Source: Candidatus Gastranaerophilales bacterium | Lineage (GTDB): Bacteria; Cyanobacteriota; Vampirovibrionia; Gastranaerophilales; Gastranaerophilaceae | Assembly (NCBI GenBank): GCA_944325025.1 | Contig: CALUYN010000013.1 | Coordinates: 1 to 49,795, forward strand | DNA: 49,795 nucleotides | Direction: 5' to 3' | In this document: positions 42,529 through 49,795 of the stretch, piece after piece | How the letters are laid out: the number at the start of each line of letters is the position of its first letter | How positions within the stretch are numbered: position 1 is the stretch's first letter | The notes under the pieces: generated by a model | Database searches by the model: none | What the model was told of the DNA's origin: nothing | Seen by the model: the letters and a program-made list of their open reading frames with translations, nothing else | Position numbers and translations under genes: made by a program

Positions 42529-44031
42529 TTACAATAATGTTTTTAATTTCAATCTGTCAATTTTACCATTATTATTAACTGGTAATTTGTCAATTTTTCT
42601 CAAATCAGTAGGGATCATATATTTTGGAATAGATTTTCCGAGATATAGGATTAAATCTTTATTAGAAATTTCCTTATCTGATTCATAAAATAATACTATT
42701 TTTGAGTTTTTTTGATCATAAACAACGCAAACATTTTCTAATTCCTGAATTGCACCTAAAGCTGTTTCAATTTCACCGAGTTCAATACGGTATCCCATGT
42801 GTTTAATTTGAAAATCTTTGCGTCCCTGAAAGATAATTTCCATATTTTCATTATAATAAACTATATCTCCGGTACGGTAAATCCTTTCAGGATAGTGTTT
42901 ATTCAATGGATTTTGTGTAAAAACTTTTTCGGTTTTGTCAAAATCATTATAATAGCCTAATGCAAGTGATGAGCCTCTCACACACAGTTCGCCTGGAATA
43001 TTTGGTGTTGTAACAAGTTTATCTTTATCATCTAAAATTAAGACATCAGAATTTTTACATTTTTTACCTATAGGCAAGGGCTCGTCATCTTTGAATTTTC
43101 TATCAACTGTATAAAAGGTACAATCAACAGTAATCTCTGTAGGTCCGTAAAGATTTGAAAATAATGCATCAGGATAATATTTTATCCAATAATTTAACTG
43201 TTTTGTCGGCATTACTTCACCTGCAAATAATATTTTAGTAAAATCAGGTTTACAGGTTTTTAGAATATCCATATTTGCTATATTTACAAGAATAGATGGA
43301 ACAAAGAAAAACATGTTGACTTTTTTTTCTTTAAAATATTCCATCAATTTAATAGGGAATATGAATAAAGATTCTGGAGTGATTATGAGTTTACATGCAT
43401 TTTTTAATGTTAAATAGATATCTAAAACAGAATTGTCAAAATAAAATGGTGCTTGATTACCTATTATGTCATTTTCAGTAATTTTATATTCATTGCTTGC
43501 CCATTCAATGTAATCAATGATAGATCTATGAGAAATTAGAACACCTTTTGGAACTCCTGTTGACCCTGAAGTGTTTATAATATACGCACCATCTGTATCA
43601 ATTAATTCTTTATATCTGGTTTTGTGTGAAGAAGCGGTTTCTATAATATTTTCATATATTAAAATATCCCCATTATAGTCTAGTTTGCAGAGTTTATCAT
43701 AGTTAGCTTTGTCTGTAATAATTAATGCAGGATTTATATTATTAATTATTCCCTGTATCCGTTCTTGAGGATTTTTTACATCAAGAGGCATATAAATATT
43801 ACCTGAATATAAAATGCCCATAAAAGCAGCTAGAGCGTTTACAGATTTATGTAAAAATACACCTATAGGTTTTTGGAGTTCTGAAATGTTGCAGCATATA
43901 TTAGTTGAAATATTTTTAGCTAGATTACTAAATTCTTTAAATGTCATAGAGCATGATGCATCTTCAAATCCTAATTTATTTGGATATTTTTCTACTGTAT
44001 TTTCTAAATATTCAATGACATTAATTAACAT
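42529..44031 (-). CDS. AMP-forming acyl/amino-acid ligase (adenylation domain)
   Basis: 500 residues from ATG 44031; GGAG is seven bases upstream and overlaps an alternative TTG at 44043. ANL-family motifs in order: TSGSTGVPKG (154-163), YGPTEITVDCTF, GELCVRGSSLALGYY, YRTGDIVYY, GRKDFQIKHMGYRIELGEIE, PVNNNGKIDRLKLK (the A10 lysine). It is a stand-alone NRPS-type domain, most like DltA. It would load an amino or carboxylic acid onto a carrier protein; the ACPs in the cluster are the obvious partners. Confidence 0.9.
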   Translation of the reverse strand: MLINVIEYLENTVEKYPNKLGFEDASCSMTFKEFSNLAKNISTNICCNISELQKPIGVFLHKSVNALAAFMGILYSGNIYMPLDVKNPQERIQGIINNINPALIITDKANYDKLCKLDYNGDILIYENIIETASSHKTRYKELIDTDGAYIINTSGSTGVPKGVLISHRSIIDYIEWASNEYKITENDIIGNQAPFYFDNSVLDIYLTLKNACKLIITPESLFIFPIKLMEYFKEKKVNMFFFVPSILVNIANMDILKTCKPDFTKILFAGEVMPTKQLNYWIKYYPDALFSNLYGPTEITVDCTFYTVDRKFKDDEPLPIGKKCKNSDVLILDDKDKLVTTPNIPGELCVRGSSLALGYYNDFDKTEKVFTQNPLNKHYPERIYRTGDIVYYNENMEIIFQGRKDFQIKHMGYRIELGEIETALGAIQELENVCVVYDQKNSKIVLFYESDKEISNKDLILYLGKSIPKYMIPTDLRKIDKLPVNNNGKIDRLKLKTLL

Positions 44032-44108
44032 ATTGCTCTCCAACTATCACATACTCATTAAATTTATTATATAATAAAAATTATTTTACAATACAAACTA
44101 AAGATATA

Positions 44109-44804
44109 TTATTTTATTAATTCTTTTTTCCATTGCCTGTAAAAATAAATTGCAAGGATAAAATACACTCCCCACATTAAAACGGTTGAATATGCCTTTG
44201 TTCCGTGGATTACAAGGTTGAACCACATAACAAACGAAAGCCCGTTCACAATCATCCATACAATCCACTGTTCAATTGCTCGTCTTACAGTAAGATACAT
44301 TCCAAGTATTGACAAAAATGTCGTAATCCCATCGATTATTGGGCTTTTGTCGTTAAAGTAATATAAAATCATTCCCGAAATCAGGCTTCCGCCAATTCCT
44401 ATAATGCCAAGCATTAACCGTTGTTTATTATTCAGCCTTATTTTGATTATCTCCCCTGAATCTTTTTTGAGATGTTTTTTCCATCTGAAAATTCCAAGGA
44501 TTTGCATTGGGATGTAATACAGAAGATAAAGGAGCATATTACCCCACAATGCGTTTAAGAACGACAGATAAATATAACAGCCGGAACCTGTTAAACCAAA
44601 AAGATAACATGAAATTTTGCCCTTGCCCGCAATAATTGTGTATAAAATTCCGCATATTGCATTGATGATTGCAGCCGGACTGTCTTTTAGTACAAAAGCA
44701 TTTATAAAAATAATTACAAGAACGACTGATAATCCTGTTATTTCAGCACTCGTCCAACCTCGCAATTCTTTTTTGACAAATTCTGTGATTTTCATTATGA
44801 GCAT
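44109..44804 (-). CDS. pnuC: PnuC-type nicotinamide riboside/mononucleotide transporter
   Basis: 231 residues, about seven membrane helices. The signature region FLNALWGNMLLYLLYYIPMQ and the later VRRAIEQWIVWMIVN, typical of PnuC, are present. It takes up vitamin B3 ribosides for NAD synthesis. Start either ATG 44804 or ATG 44795; TATACA (44810-44805) would start transcription at about 44798, so the 44795 start would have a three-base leader. Divergent from 44821 with overlapping -10 boxes. Confidence 0.9.
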   Translation of the reverse strand: MLIMKITEFVKKELRGWTSAEITGLSVVLVIIFINAFVLKDSPAAIINAICGILYTIIAGKGKISCYLFGLTGSGCYIYLSFLNALWGNMLLYLLYYIPMQILGIFRWKKHLKKDSGEIIKIRLNNKQRLMLGIIGIGGSLISGMILYYFNDKSPIIDGITTFLSILGMYLTVRRAIEQWIVWMIVNGLSFVMWFNLVIHGTKAYSTVLMWGVYFILAIYFYRQWKKELIK

Positions 44805-44820
44805 TGTATAATGAATTTAC

Positions 44821-45768
44821 ATGAAAGTACAGGCGATTTATAATAGCAAAATTTTAAAAAAAGGATTGGAATTTGCAGCGGATAACGGTTCATTATTTGT
44901 TGCAACTGCCTCTCTTGCCCTATCAACTGTTGCACGTCCGATTGCTATTATGGCTGCTCCGAAAACCGATTTGGAGAATAAAAAATATGCCTGTGCAAAA
45001 TCACTTGCCTCCAGTGCTGTCGGGTATTTTTTAATGCTTGCGGCTTCTTCGCCTGTTGCTAAAGCTGTGAAAAATATTGACAAAAGACCCTATGAATACC
45101 TCAAAAAATCAACGGTCGAAAATCTTAAAGCAGGCGAAAAAAGTCTGAAAGCTTCCTCAAGATATAAATTTGCAGCGCAGTTGTTTAAACTCGGTTTGGG
45201 TTTTGTAATAGCCGTTCCTAAATCTATTATGACCTGCTCTTTAATCCCGCCTTTTATGTCGGTTTTGTTTAACAAAAAGGTTAATAATGAGCAAAAAGAT
45301 AAGCAGATATCATTTACCGGCAGCGGGTCAAAAAGTCTTTCAAAATTAATAGGAAAGGCTATGGATACTTCATTTATCCAGAAGATGTCCGAGAAATTCC
45401 ACAATACAAATTTTGAACAGCACATAATTTCTTTGACAGATGCTGCTGCAACAACGGCATTTATTGCACAGACTGGGCGAAGCAGCAAAATAGAACAGTC
45501 AAGGAAAAAAGCTCTTATGTATAATGCTGCAATATCTACAGGGCTTTGTATTGCAGGCGGTTATGCAATCAACGGGCTTCTTGAAAAACCGGCTGAAAAA
45601 TTCATTAAAAATTTTGCGCAGGCAAATAAAAGTTCACCTAAATTAGGCAAGTATATAGAAGGAATAAAGGTTGCAAAACCCGCGTTAATACTGGGCGGAA
45701 TTTATTATATTATCATCCCTTTGATTTCGACATTTCTTGCAGATAGATTTGATAGAAAAAATATTTAA
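44821..45768 (+). CDS. Membrane protein of unknown function
   Basis: 315 residues with several hydrophobic segments (about 22-45, 57-75, 115-140, 235-252, 285-308) and small-residue-rich helices. The segment ISFTGSGSKSL (about 161-171) stands out. No known family; I have the impression that similar proteins are common in this lineage. No Shine-Dalgarno site: TATAAT (44807-44812) puts the transcript start within about two bases of the ATG. It overlaps the convergent SLT gene by four bases. Confidence 0.75.
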   Translation: MKVQAIYNSKILKKGLEFAADNGSLFVATASLALSTVARPIAIMAAPKTDLENKKYACAKSLASSAVGYFLMLAASSPVAKAVKNIDKRPYEYLKKSTVENLKAGEKSLKASSRYKFAAQLFKLGLGFVIAVPKSIMTCSLIPPFMSVLFNKKVNNEQKDKQISFTGSGSKSLSKLIGKAMDTSFIQKMSEKFHNTNFEQHIISLTDAAATTAFIAQTGRSSKIEQSRKKALMYNAAISTGLCIAGGYAINGLLEKPAEKFIKNFAQANKSSPKLGKYIEGIKVAKPALILGGIYYIIIPLISTFLADRFDRKNI

Positions 45769-46454
45769 TTATATTTAGATGGCTCACGTTTGAGTGCATC
45801 AACATGTTTTTGCTGTCTTTTTACAAATGCGTTATCATGAATGCTTGCAGGACGTTTTATAAGAGTCCAAACCTGTCCTCCGCTCAGCTTTTTACCGGTA
45901 AGACCTTTTTCTTCTATACGATATTTTAAATATGCTTCTACATATTTAAGCTGTTTTTCTCTTGGGAGTTTGCAGTATTCTTCATAAGTACATTTGTTGT
46001 CTACTTGAAGGCTGTCAAAACTCCTTTTGTCCATCTGTATTAAACCTGTATATTTTCCGGTGGAATTTTTTATCTGCGGGTCAAAATGAGATTCTCCGTA
46101 TATAATAGCAGCAAGGTCTTCGGGGCTGCAATTCAGTCTTTTGGCTGTTTCAGTAAGTTCTTCAAAAAATTTTAGTGAAATATTAGGATCAATTTTTACT
46201 TTATTTTGTTTGACTGTTGCTTCTGCTTTCATAACCGAACGCCAGTCTTCGCACAATTGGAGAGCTAACGGTGATGTTGCCCCGGTTGCTTTGCTGTTGG
46301 GACTTTTAGGAGCATACATTGTTTTATACCACAGGCTGTTTTTCATCCAATCTGCATTGAACGGTTTATTTAAATCCAACTTGAATTTTTCAAGATAATT
46401 TTCTTGCGGAGCTTTCATCGGCGGATGCCAGTTTATTTTTTTATCGTCACTCAT
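45765..46454 (-). CDS. Lytic-transglycosylase-like (SLT/lysozyme-fold) protein
   Basis: 229 residues. LNCSPEDLAAIIYGESHFDP holds the catalytic Glu of the SLT fold, followed by NSTGKYTGLIQMDKRSF, the typical second motif. No signal peptide is visible, so export, if any, would be non-classical; this is odd for a murein enzyme. AAGGAAGG precedes the ATG. Residues 1-95 are not recognised. Confidence 0.78.
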   Translation of the reverse strand: MSDDKKINWHPPMKAPQENYLEKFKLDLNKPFNADWMKNSLWYKTMYAPKSPNSKATGATSPLALQLCEDWRSVMKAEATVKQNKVKIDPNISLKFFEELTETAKRLNCSPEDLAAIIYGESHFDPQIKNSTGKYTGLIQMDKRSFDSLQVDNKCTYEEYCKLPREKQLKYVEAYLKYRIEEKGLTGKKLSGGQVWTLIKRPASIHDNAFVKRQQKHVDALKREPSKYN

Positions 46455-46524
46455 TTAATTAACCTTCCTTTGTCAAATAATAACGGCACAAAGGTTAAAA
46501 ATATTTAGTAATTATGAAATTTTG

Positions 46525-47436
46525 TTACAGTTTTATATTTTTACCGAGTGTTTTTACGGTTTTGATATCCTCATCCGGGGATTTCCCTGCAGTTGTGAGG
46601 TAATTCCCTACCATCAAGCCTTCTACGCAGGTTTGCAGTGCTAAACGTTGATTTTCATCAGACAGCCTCATTCTTCCGCCGCAAAAACGCAGAACAGAAT
46701 GTGGATTTGCTATTTTAAAGATGGCAAGTGTTCTTAGAATATTTTCTTCGTCTATTTTATTGTAGTAATTTTCAAACGGAGTTTCTGGAATAGGCATTAG
46801 AATATTTATCGGTATAGAATTCGGCTGAATTTCGGCAAGTTCAAGCGCCATTTCAACACGCTGTTCAACGCTTTCTCCCATGCCGAGAATTACGCCGCAG
46901 CATAATTCCATTCCGTATTTTTTTACCAGTTTACAGGTATTTATCCTGTCATCAAAAGTATGGGTAGTACACACTTCCGGATAATAAGAACGGCAGGTGT
47001 TAATGTTATGATGAAACCTTTTTAATCCGCATTGTGCTAATCTTTGTGCCTGTTCTTCGTTTAAAATCCCGATTGAAGCACAGCTTTTTAAGCCTTCAAT
47101 TTTATTTACTTCTTTAATCATTTCGAGTATTTTGTCAAAATCGCTTTCATCAGGGGTTTTGCCGGATGTTACTATTGCAAACCTTGAAGCTTTATGACTT
47201 TTTGCTTCTAATGCTGCTTTTTGTACTTCGTCAAGTTCTATGAGCGGATATGTTTCTATATTTGTTCTGTAATGGGAACTCTGGGCGCAGTACTTGCAAT
47301 TCTGTGAGCATTTACCGTTGCGGGCGTTCACAAGCGAGCAAAATTCCACTTCATCTTTTATAAATTTTGAGGAAAGGCTTAAAAGCTTATCCAAGTCAGA
47401 ATGATATAATGTTAAAAGTTCTCTTTTTGAAATCAT
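46525..47436 (-). CDS. bioB: Biotin synthase
   Basis: 303 residues, a radical SAM enzyme inserting sulfur into dethiobiotin. C43-x3-C47-x2-C50 in GKCSQNCKYCAQS binds the [4Fe-4S] cluster; the later CASIGIL, RFHHNINTC, CCGVILGMGES and LRFCGGR motifs are typical and supply the [2Fe-2S] ligands. No other biotin gene is near, so the pathway may be split or biotin precursors imported. There is no Shine-Dalgarno site. TTGACT-17-TACCAT (47472-47444) places the transcript start one base before the ATG, suggesting a leaderless mRNA. Confidence 0.96.
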   Translation of the reverse strand: MISKRELLTLYHSDLDKLLSLSSKFIKDEVEFCSLVNARNGKCSQNCKYCAQSSHYRTNIETYPLIELDEVQKAALEAKSHKASRFAIVTSGKTPDESDFDKILEMIKEVNKIEGLKSCASIGILNEEQAQRLAQCGLKRFHHNINTCRSYYPEVCTTHTFDDRINTCKLVKKYGMELCCGVILGMGESVEQRVEMALELAEIQPNSIPINILMPIPETPFENYYNKIDEENILRTLAIFKIANPHSVLRFCGGRMRLSDENQRLALQTCVEGLMVGNYLTTAGKSPDEDIKTVKTLGKNIKL

Positions 47437-47443
47437 AACTTTA

Positions 47444-47472
47444 ATGGTATACCGCTAATTGACTAAAGTCAA
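47444..47472 (-). promoter_or_regulatory. Promoter of bioB
   Basis: On the minus strand TTGACT (47472-47467), 17 bases, TACCAT (47449-47444). The -35 is half of the palindrome TTGACT-AA-AGTCAA (47459-47472). Confidence 0.65.
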
Positions 47473-47487
47473 ATGATATGCTAGAAT
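47459..47487 (+). promoter_or_regulatory. Promoter of the PH-domain gene, sharing a palindrome with bioB
   Basis: TTGACT (47459-47464), 17 bases, TAGAAT (47482-47487). The two divergent -35 boxes are the two arms of one 14-bp palindrome, so polymerase or a regulator would see both promoters at one site. Confidence 0.68.
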
Positions 47488-47509
47488 TGGCTAACGGAAG
47501 GGGTAAAAA

Positions 47510-48148
47510 ATGTTCTGTCCGAATTGTGGAAAACAAATTAAAGACGAGGATAATTTTTGCAGATACTGCGGATGTGATTTGCGTGCGGATGTTGTAATTG
47601 ATAAAAATTCACAGCCGGATATAGCGCCGGAACCACATGTTCAAGGCATTGCGGATATCAAGGATAGCCAGGAGGACAGTCTGCCTGAAGATATGGAAGA
47701 ACTCGTTTTGTATGATGTTAAAAAACACTGGATGGCGCTTTTTTGGCCGATTGTGCTGACGCCTGTATTTTTCATTTATTTTTGGAACATTTTTTTGAAT
47801 ACCCACAGTATTTTTAGTTGGTTGGTTGTATTTGGGATTTTGGCAGCTATTATTTATCCGATTTTGAGATTTATTTACGATAAAATCATCATTACAACAA
47901 AATTTGCGCATATTAAAATCGGTGTATTAAATCCGGTTGAAATAGATATTCCGCTCAAGCAGCTTGATAGACTTGATGTTACACAAACATCAATGGGCAA
48001 AATAATGGATTATGGCATGATTTCTTTTAGTGCAAATTCTGAAAGGTACGAATACAGATATATTAAAGCTCCCGAAGATTTGCTATATATTATAGATAAC
48101 CCTGTAAAATTTGTCAAAGAAGCTTTAAATGACGATGATTCTTTTTAA
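47510..48148 (+). CDS. Zinc-ribbon and bacterial PH-domain (bPH2) membrane protein
   Basis: 212 residues. N-terminal zinc ribbon CPNCGKQIKDEDNFCRYCG (C3, C6, C17, C20), an acidic linker, two membrane helices (about 83-102 and 105-122), then a PH-like domain with IIITTKFAHIKIGVLNPVEIDIPLKQLDRLDV. This matches the bPH2/DUF304 family with an added zinc ribbon. Role unknown; such proteins are envelope-associated. GGAAGGGG precedes the ATG. Confidence 0.88.
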   Translation: MFCPNCGKQIKDEDNFCRYCGCDLRADVVIDKNSQPDIAPEPHVQGIADIKDSQEDSLPEDMEELVLYDVKKHWMALFWPIVLTPVFFIYFWNIFLNTHSIFSWLVVFGILAAIIYPILRFIYDKIIITTKFAHIKIGVLNPVEIDIPLKQLDRLDVTQTSMGKIMDYGMISFSANSERYEYRYIKAPEDLLYIIDNPVKFVKEALNDDDSF

Positions 48149-48508
48149 GTGAAGTGTGAAGCGTGAAGAGCGTATTTTAACTTCCCTCCCTCGGGGGGAG
48201 GGATTGAGGGAGAGGGTTCTCGTGTCATCCTGAACGTCGGATTGACCTCCGTGTTTTAGCATCTCACTATCTTGCGATTGCGGATCAGCTTCGCTATTCG
48301 CAATGACGGAATAATGCAGCGCCCTCCCTGATTAGGGAGGGCGGGGGTGGGTAACTGTCGGAGGAACAGAAGTTCAGAGGGCAGGCTAGTTACTTCATTC
48401 TGAACTTGTTTGACAAAGCGAACCAGAATAAATGATAACAGCTTTGCCTCTATGCCTCTTTGCATCTAACCCCTCTCCCACAAGGGGCGAAGCGATAATA
48501 TTTTAAGG
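48149..48508. other. Repeat-filled region without genes
   Basis: No gene supportable in 360 bases. It shares pieces with 19385-19808: the GTGAAG-rich start (48148-48172), CCCTCCC/GGGAGGG hairpins (about 48181-48204 and 48321-48343), a truncated GTCAT...GCAATGAC element (48223-48307) and CTCTATGCCTCTTTGCATC near 48450. Confidence 0.7.
48223..48307. repeat. Dispersed palindromic element, copy 3 (diverged)
   Basis: 85 bases. The right half (TCTTGCGATTGCGGATCAGC and CGCAATGAC) matches copy 2, while the left half has been replaced (GTCATCCTGAACGTCGGATT). Confidence 0.65.
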
Positions 48509-49174
48509 TTATATATTTTCAAATTTCAAATTATTTGTATAAAGGTTATCAATAAGCTTTGCAATATCTTCTTTATCTCTGTTATCCATTATTTTAATAT
48601 TGTCATAACATCTTGTTGTTATGTATGGTTTGACAGTCTTGGCAGGTTCAGCTGCTTTGAAGCTTGTGTTTGTGTTATTAACCCAACTTGTAACTTTTTC
48701 TGTTACCGGATCTATTTTTTTTATTATGCTGACAGTTCTTCCGTCCCGCTTATAAATAGAGATAGTTGTAATTTTGCCTGTTTCCTGGTCGTATTCCTGT
48801 ATTGATGAAATTTTATTCTCATCTTTTACATTAAAATTTATTGTACGTAATTTTTTACCTGTTTCAGGGTCAAATTCATCAACTGATTTGTAAAGAACAT
48901 AGTTAATCGTTCTAAGTTTTCGCCCTGTTTTTCGGTCAAACTCGTCAATTGAACGTATTTTTTTATCATTAAAATAGTCATAGTGCGTTGTTTTTATTTT
49001 TGAATTTGTTTGAATATCAAATTCAATAATTTTATCAACAGATTTTCCGTTTCTGCGGTATACAACTTCTTCTCTTGTTTCAGGGTGCAGATTAGAATAA
49101 AGAAGCTTTAGATGTGCGCTGTCAAAGGCTTTATTTTCAGGTATTGCCTTTTGAATTGCCGTTAATAATTTCAT
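48509..49174 (-). CDS. Protein with DUF2963-like DE[FY]D-x2-TGK repeats
   Basis: 221 residues. Five repeats of about 25 residues between residues 49 and 163: IIEFDIQTNSKIKTTHY, SIDEFDRKTGRKLRTINY, SVDEFDPETGKKLRTINF, SIQEYDQETGKITTISIY and a degenerate IIKKIDPVTEKVTSWV. The pattern resembles DUF2963/MORN-like repeats that form beta-hairpin sheets. There is no signal peptide. N- and C-terminal parts are helical and unrecognised. GGAGA precedes the ATG. Function unknown. Confidence 0.8.
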   Translation of the reverse strand: MKLLTAIQKAIPENKAFDSAHLKLLYSNLHPETREEVVYRRNGKSVDKIIEFDIQTNSKIKTTHYDYFNDKKIRSIDEFDRKTGRKLRTINYVLYKSVDEFDPETGKKLRTINFNVKDENKISSIQEYDQETGKITTISIYKRDGRTVSIIKKIDPVTEKVTSWVNNTNTSFKAAEPAKTVKPYITTRCYDNIKIMDNRDKEDIAKLIDNLYTNNLKFENI

Positions 49175-49295
49175 CTTAAATTTCTCCTACATATATAATA
49201 CATGATAAAATAAATTTTGCTATTTTATGTAAAGTATTATATATAATTGCAAGTAAAATAATAAATTCCCCTACAGGGCGAATTATAATAATATA

Positions 49296-49637
49296 TTAAC
49301 CTCTTTTCTCTAAAAGTTTCAAGAAAACTTTGTAATCTGTTCCCCAACTTGCCATAGCGTTCAGAACAGGCGCAAGACTGTACCCGACATCAGTGAGTGT
49401 ATATTCTACCCGCGGCGGCACTTCAGGAAAAACTTTTCTTATGACAAGGCCGTCATCTTCCATAGCGCGCAGATTTGTTGTTAAAACTTTTTGAGAAATT
49501 CCTGAGCAGGCTTTTTTAAGTTCTCCAAAACGCTTTGTGCCGTTGAGCAAATCTCTTATTATAAGGATTTTCCATTTTTCACCTATTAGTTTTAGAGTTG
49601 TTTCAACTGGGCATTTAGGAAGGTCTTTTAGTCCCAT
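49296..49637 (-). CDS. HxlR-family transcriptional regulator
   Basis: 113 residues. Winged helix of the HxlR type: CPVETTLKLIGEKWKILIIR, then GTKRFGELKKACSGISQKVL (recognition helix), L-R-AMEDDGLVIRKVF and YTLTDVGYSLAPVL. The Cys near the N-terminus is the one used for thiol/aldehyde sensing in many relatives, so redox control is possible. GGAGA is four bases before the ATG. A large palindrome overlaps its -10 and suggests self-repression. Its target genes are probably outside the window. Confidence 0.93.
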   Translation of the reverse strand: MGLKDLPKCPVETTLKLIGEKWKILIIRDLLNGTKRFGELKKACSGISQKVLTTNLRAMEDDGLVIRKVFPEVPPRVEYTLTDVGYSLAPVLNAMASWGTDYKVFLKLLEKRG

Positions 49638-49648
49638 AAATTCTCCTA

Positions 49649-49708
49649 TAGTATCTTATGGTAATTGTCTTACTAAAATATACTAAATTGATTATTCTAT
49701 TTTGTCAA
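49649..49708 (-). promoter_or_regulatory. HxlR promoter with palindromic operator
   Basis: On the minus strand TTGACA (49708-49703), 17 bases, TAGTAT (49685-49680). A 37-bp imperfect palindrome centred on 49667 (TAGTAT...GTAA-N5-TTAC...ATACTA) covers 49649-49685 with 13 of 18 half-site positions symmetric. It overlaps the -10 and the start point. Confidence 0.65.
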
Positions 49709-49728
49709 CTTATTATGATGTAAAAGGA

Positions 49729-49768
49729 CACATGGTTTGATTATTTGTTCCACATGGTTTGATTATTT
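49729..49768 (+). repeat. Two direct copies of an 18-bp sequence
   Basis: CACATGGTTTGATTATTT at 49729-49746 and 49751-49768, separated by GTTC (period 22). They lie upstream of the HxlR promoter, near the window end; the array might continue beyond it. Confidence 0.75.
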
Positions 49769-49795
49769 TGGGCAACATAAATTTGAAATATTAAA

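Noticed and set aside
45090-45488. Minus-strand frame opposite the 315-residue membrane protein
   Set aside because: Fully contained shadow frame with no ribosome site or family.

Overview
The window is AT-rich bacterial chromosome with a mostly housekeeping core. It suggests a gut or animal-associated member of the non-photosynthetic cyanobacterial lineage (Vampirovibrionia/Melainabacteria, order Gastranaerophilales). The clearest pointer is a DprA-like Rossmann protein (10580-11182) of a type I know from Cyanobacteria. A Mini-III RNase, an HxlR regulator, several small proteins without recognisable family, and weak use of Shine-Dalgarno sites in part of the genes fit this. The assignment is inference from gene content, not a computed phylogeny.

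Layout. 1-4650: 5'-truncated der, two small paired unknowns, two exported proteins, mrnC and a leucine-rich-repeat-like protein. 4727-7783: an accessory spot at a tRNA-Ala gene. An XRE regulator, a possible toxin and a small membrane protein lie between two identical 43-bp direct repeats, followed by a damaged DNA-deoxyinosine glycosylase gene and a second gene remnant. 7960-16154: pcrA/uvrD, the DprA-like gene, a RAYT transposase with its REP palindromes, a HEAT-repeat protein, a Nudix hydrolase, a HAD phosphatase, a YbjQ/zinc-ribbon pair and ispF. 16207-24835: CoA-disulfide-reductase-like protein, pgi, an Xer recombinase, a large TPR protein, engB, an EF-hand protein and two small unknowns. 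25389-34011: Cys-rich small protein, eno, DUF3137-lemA, a MATE pump, tRNA-Met, a nitrilase-family amidase and a UvrA2-type ATPase. 34189-44031: an unusually AT-rich biosynthetic cluster. 44109-49637: pnuC, membrane protein, SLT-like enzyme, bioB, PH-domain protein, a repeat protein and an HxlR regulator.

The most interesting system is the 34-44 kb cluster. A sugar-nucleotide aminotransferase, a PglD-like acyltransferase, two acyl carrier proteins, a KAS III, a FabG-like reductase, an adenylating ligase, a GNAT protein, a family 2 glycosyltransferase and one long protein fusing a glycosyltransferase to a radical SAM/SPASM domain lie together. The simplest reading is that a short (hydroxy)acyl chain is made on a dedicated carrier protein and placed on an amino sugar, which is then built into a glycan. 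The fusion gene keeps an in-frame Shine-Dalgarno site and ATG at the domain boundary.

Two genome-wide themes recur. First, several genes lack a Shine-Dalgarno site and instead have a -10 box (often TGn-extended) placed so that transcription would start at or within a few bases of the start codon, suggesting leaderless mRNAs. Second, the intergenic spaces carry dispersed palindromic repeats: REP elements beside their RAYT, a GTCATTACG-type element of about 100 bp in three places, and smaller GC-rich hairpins.
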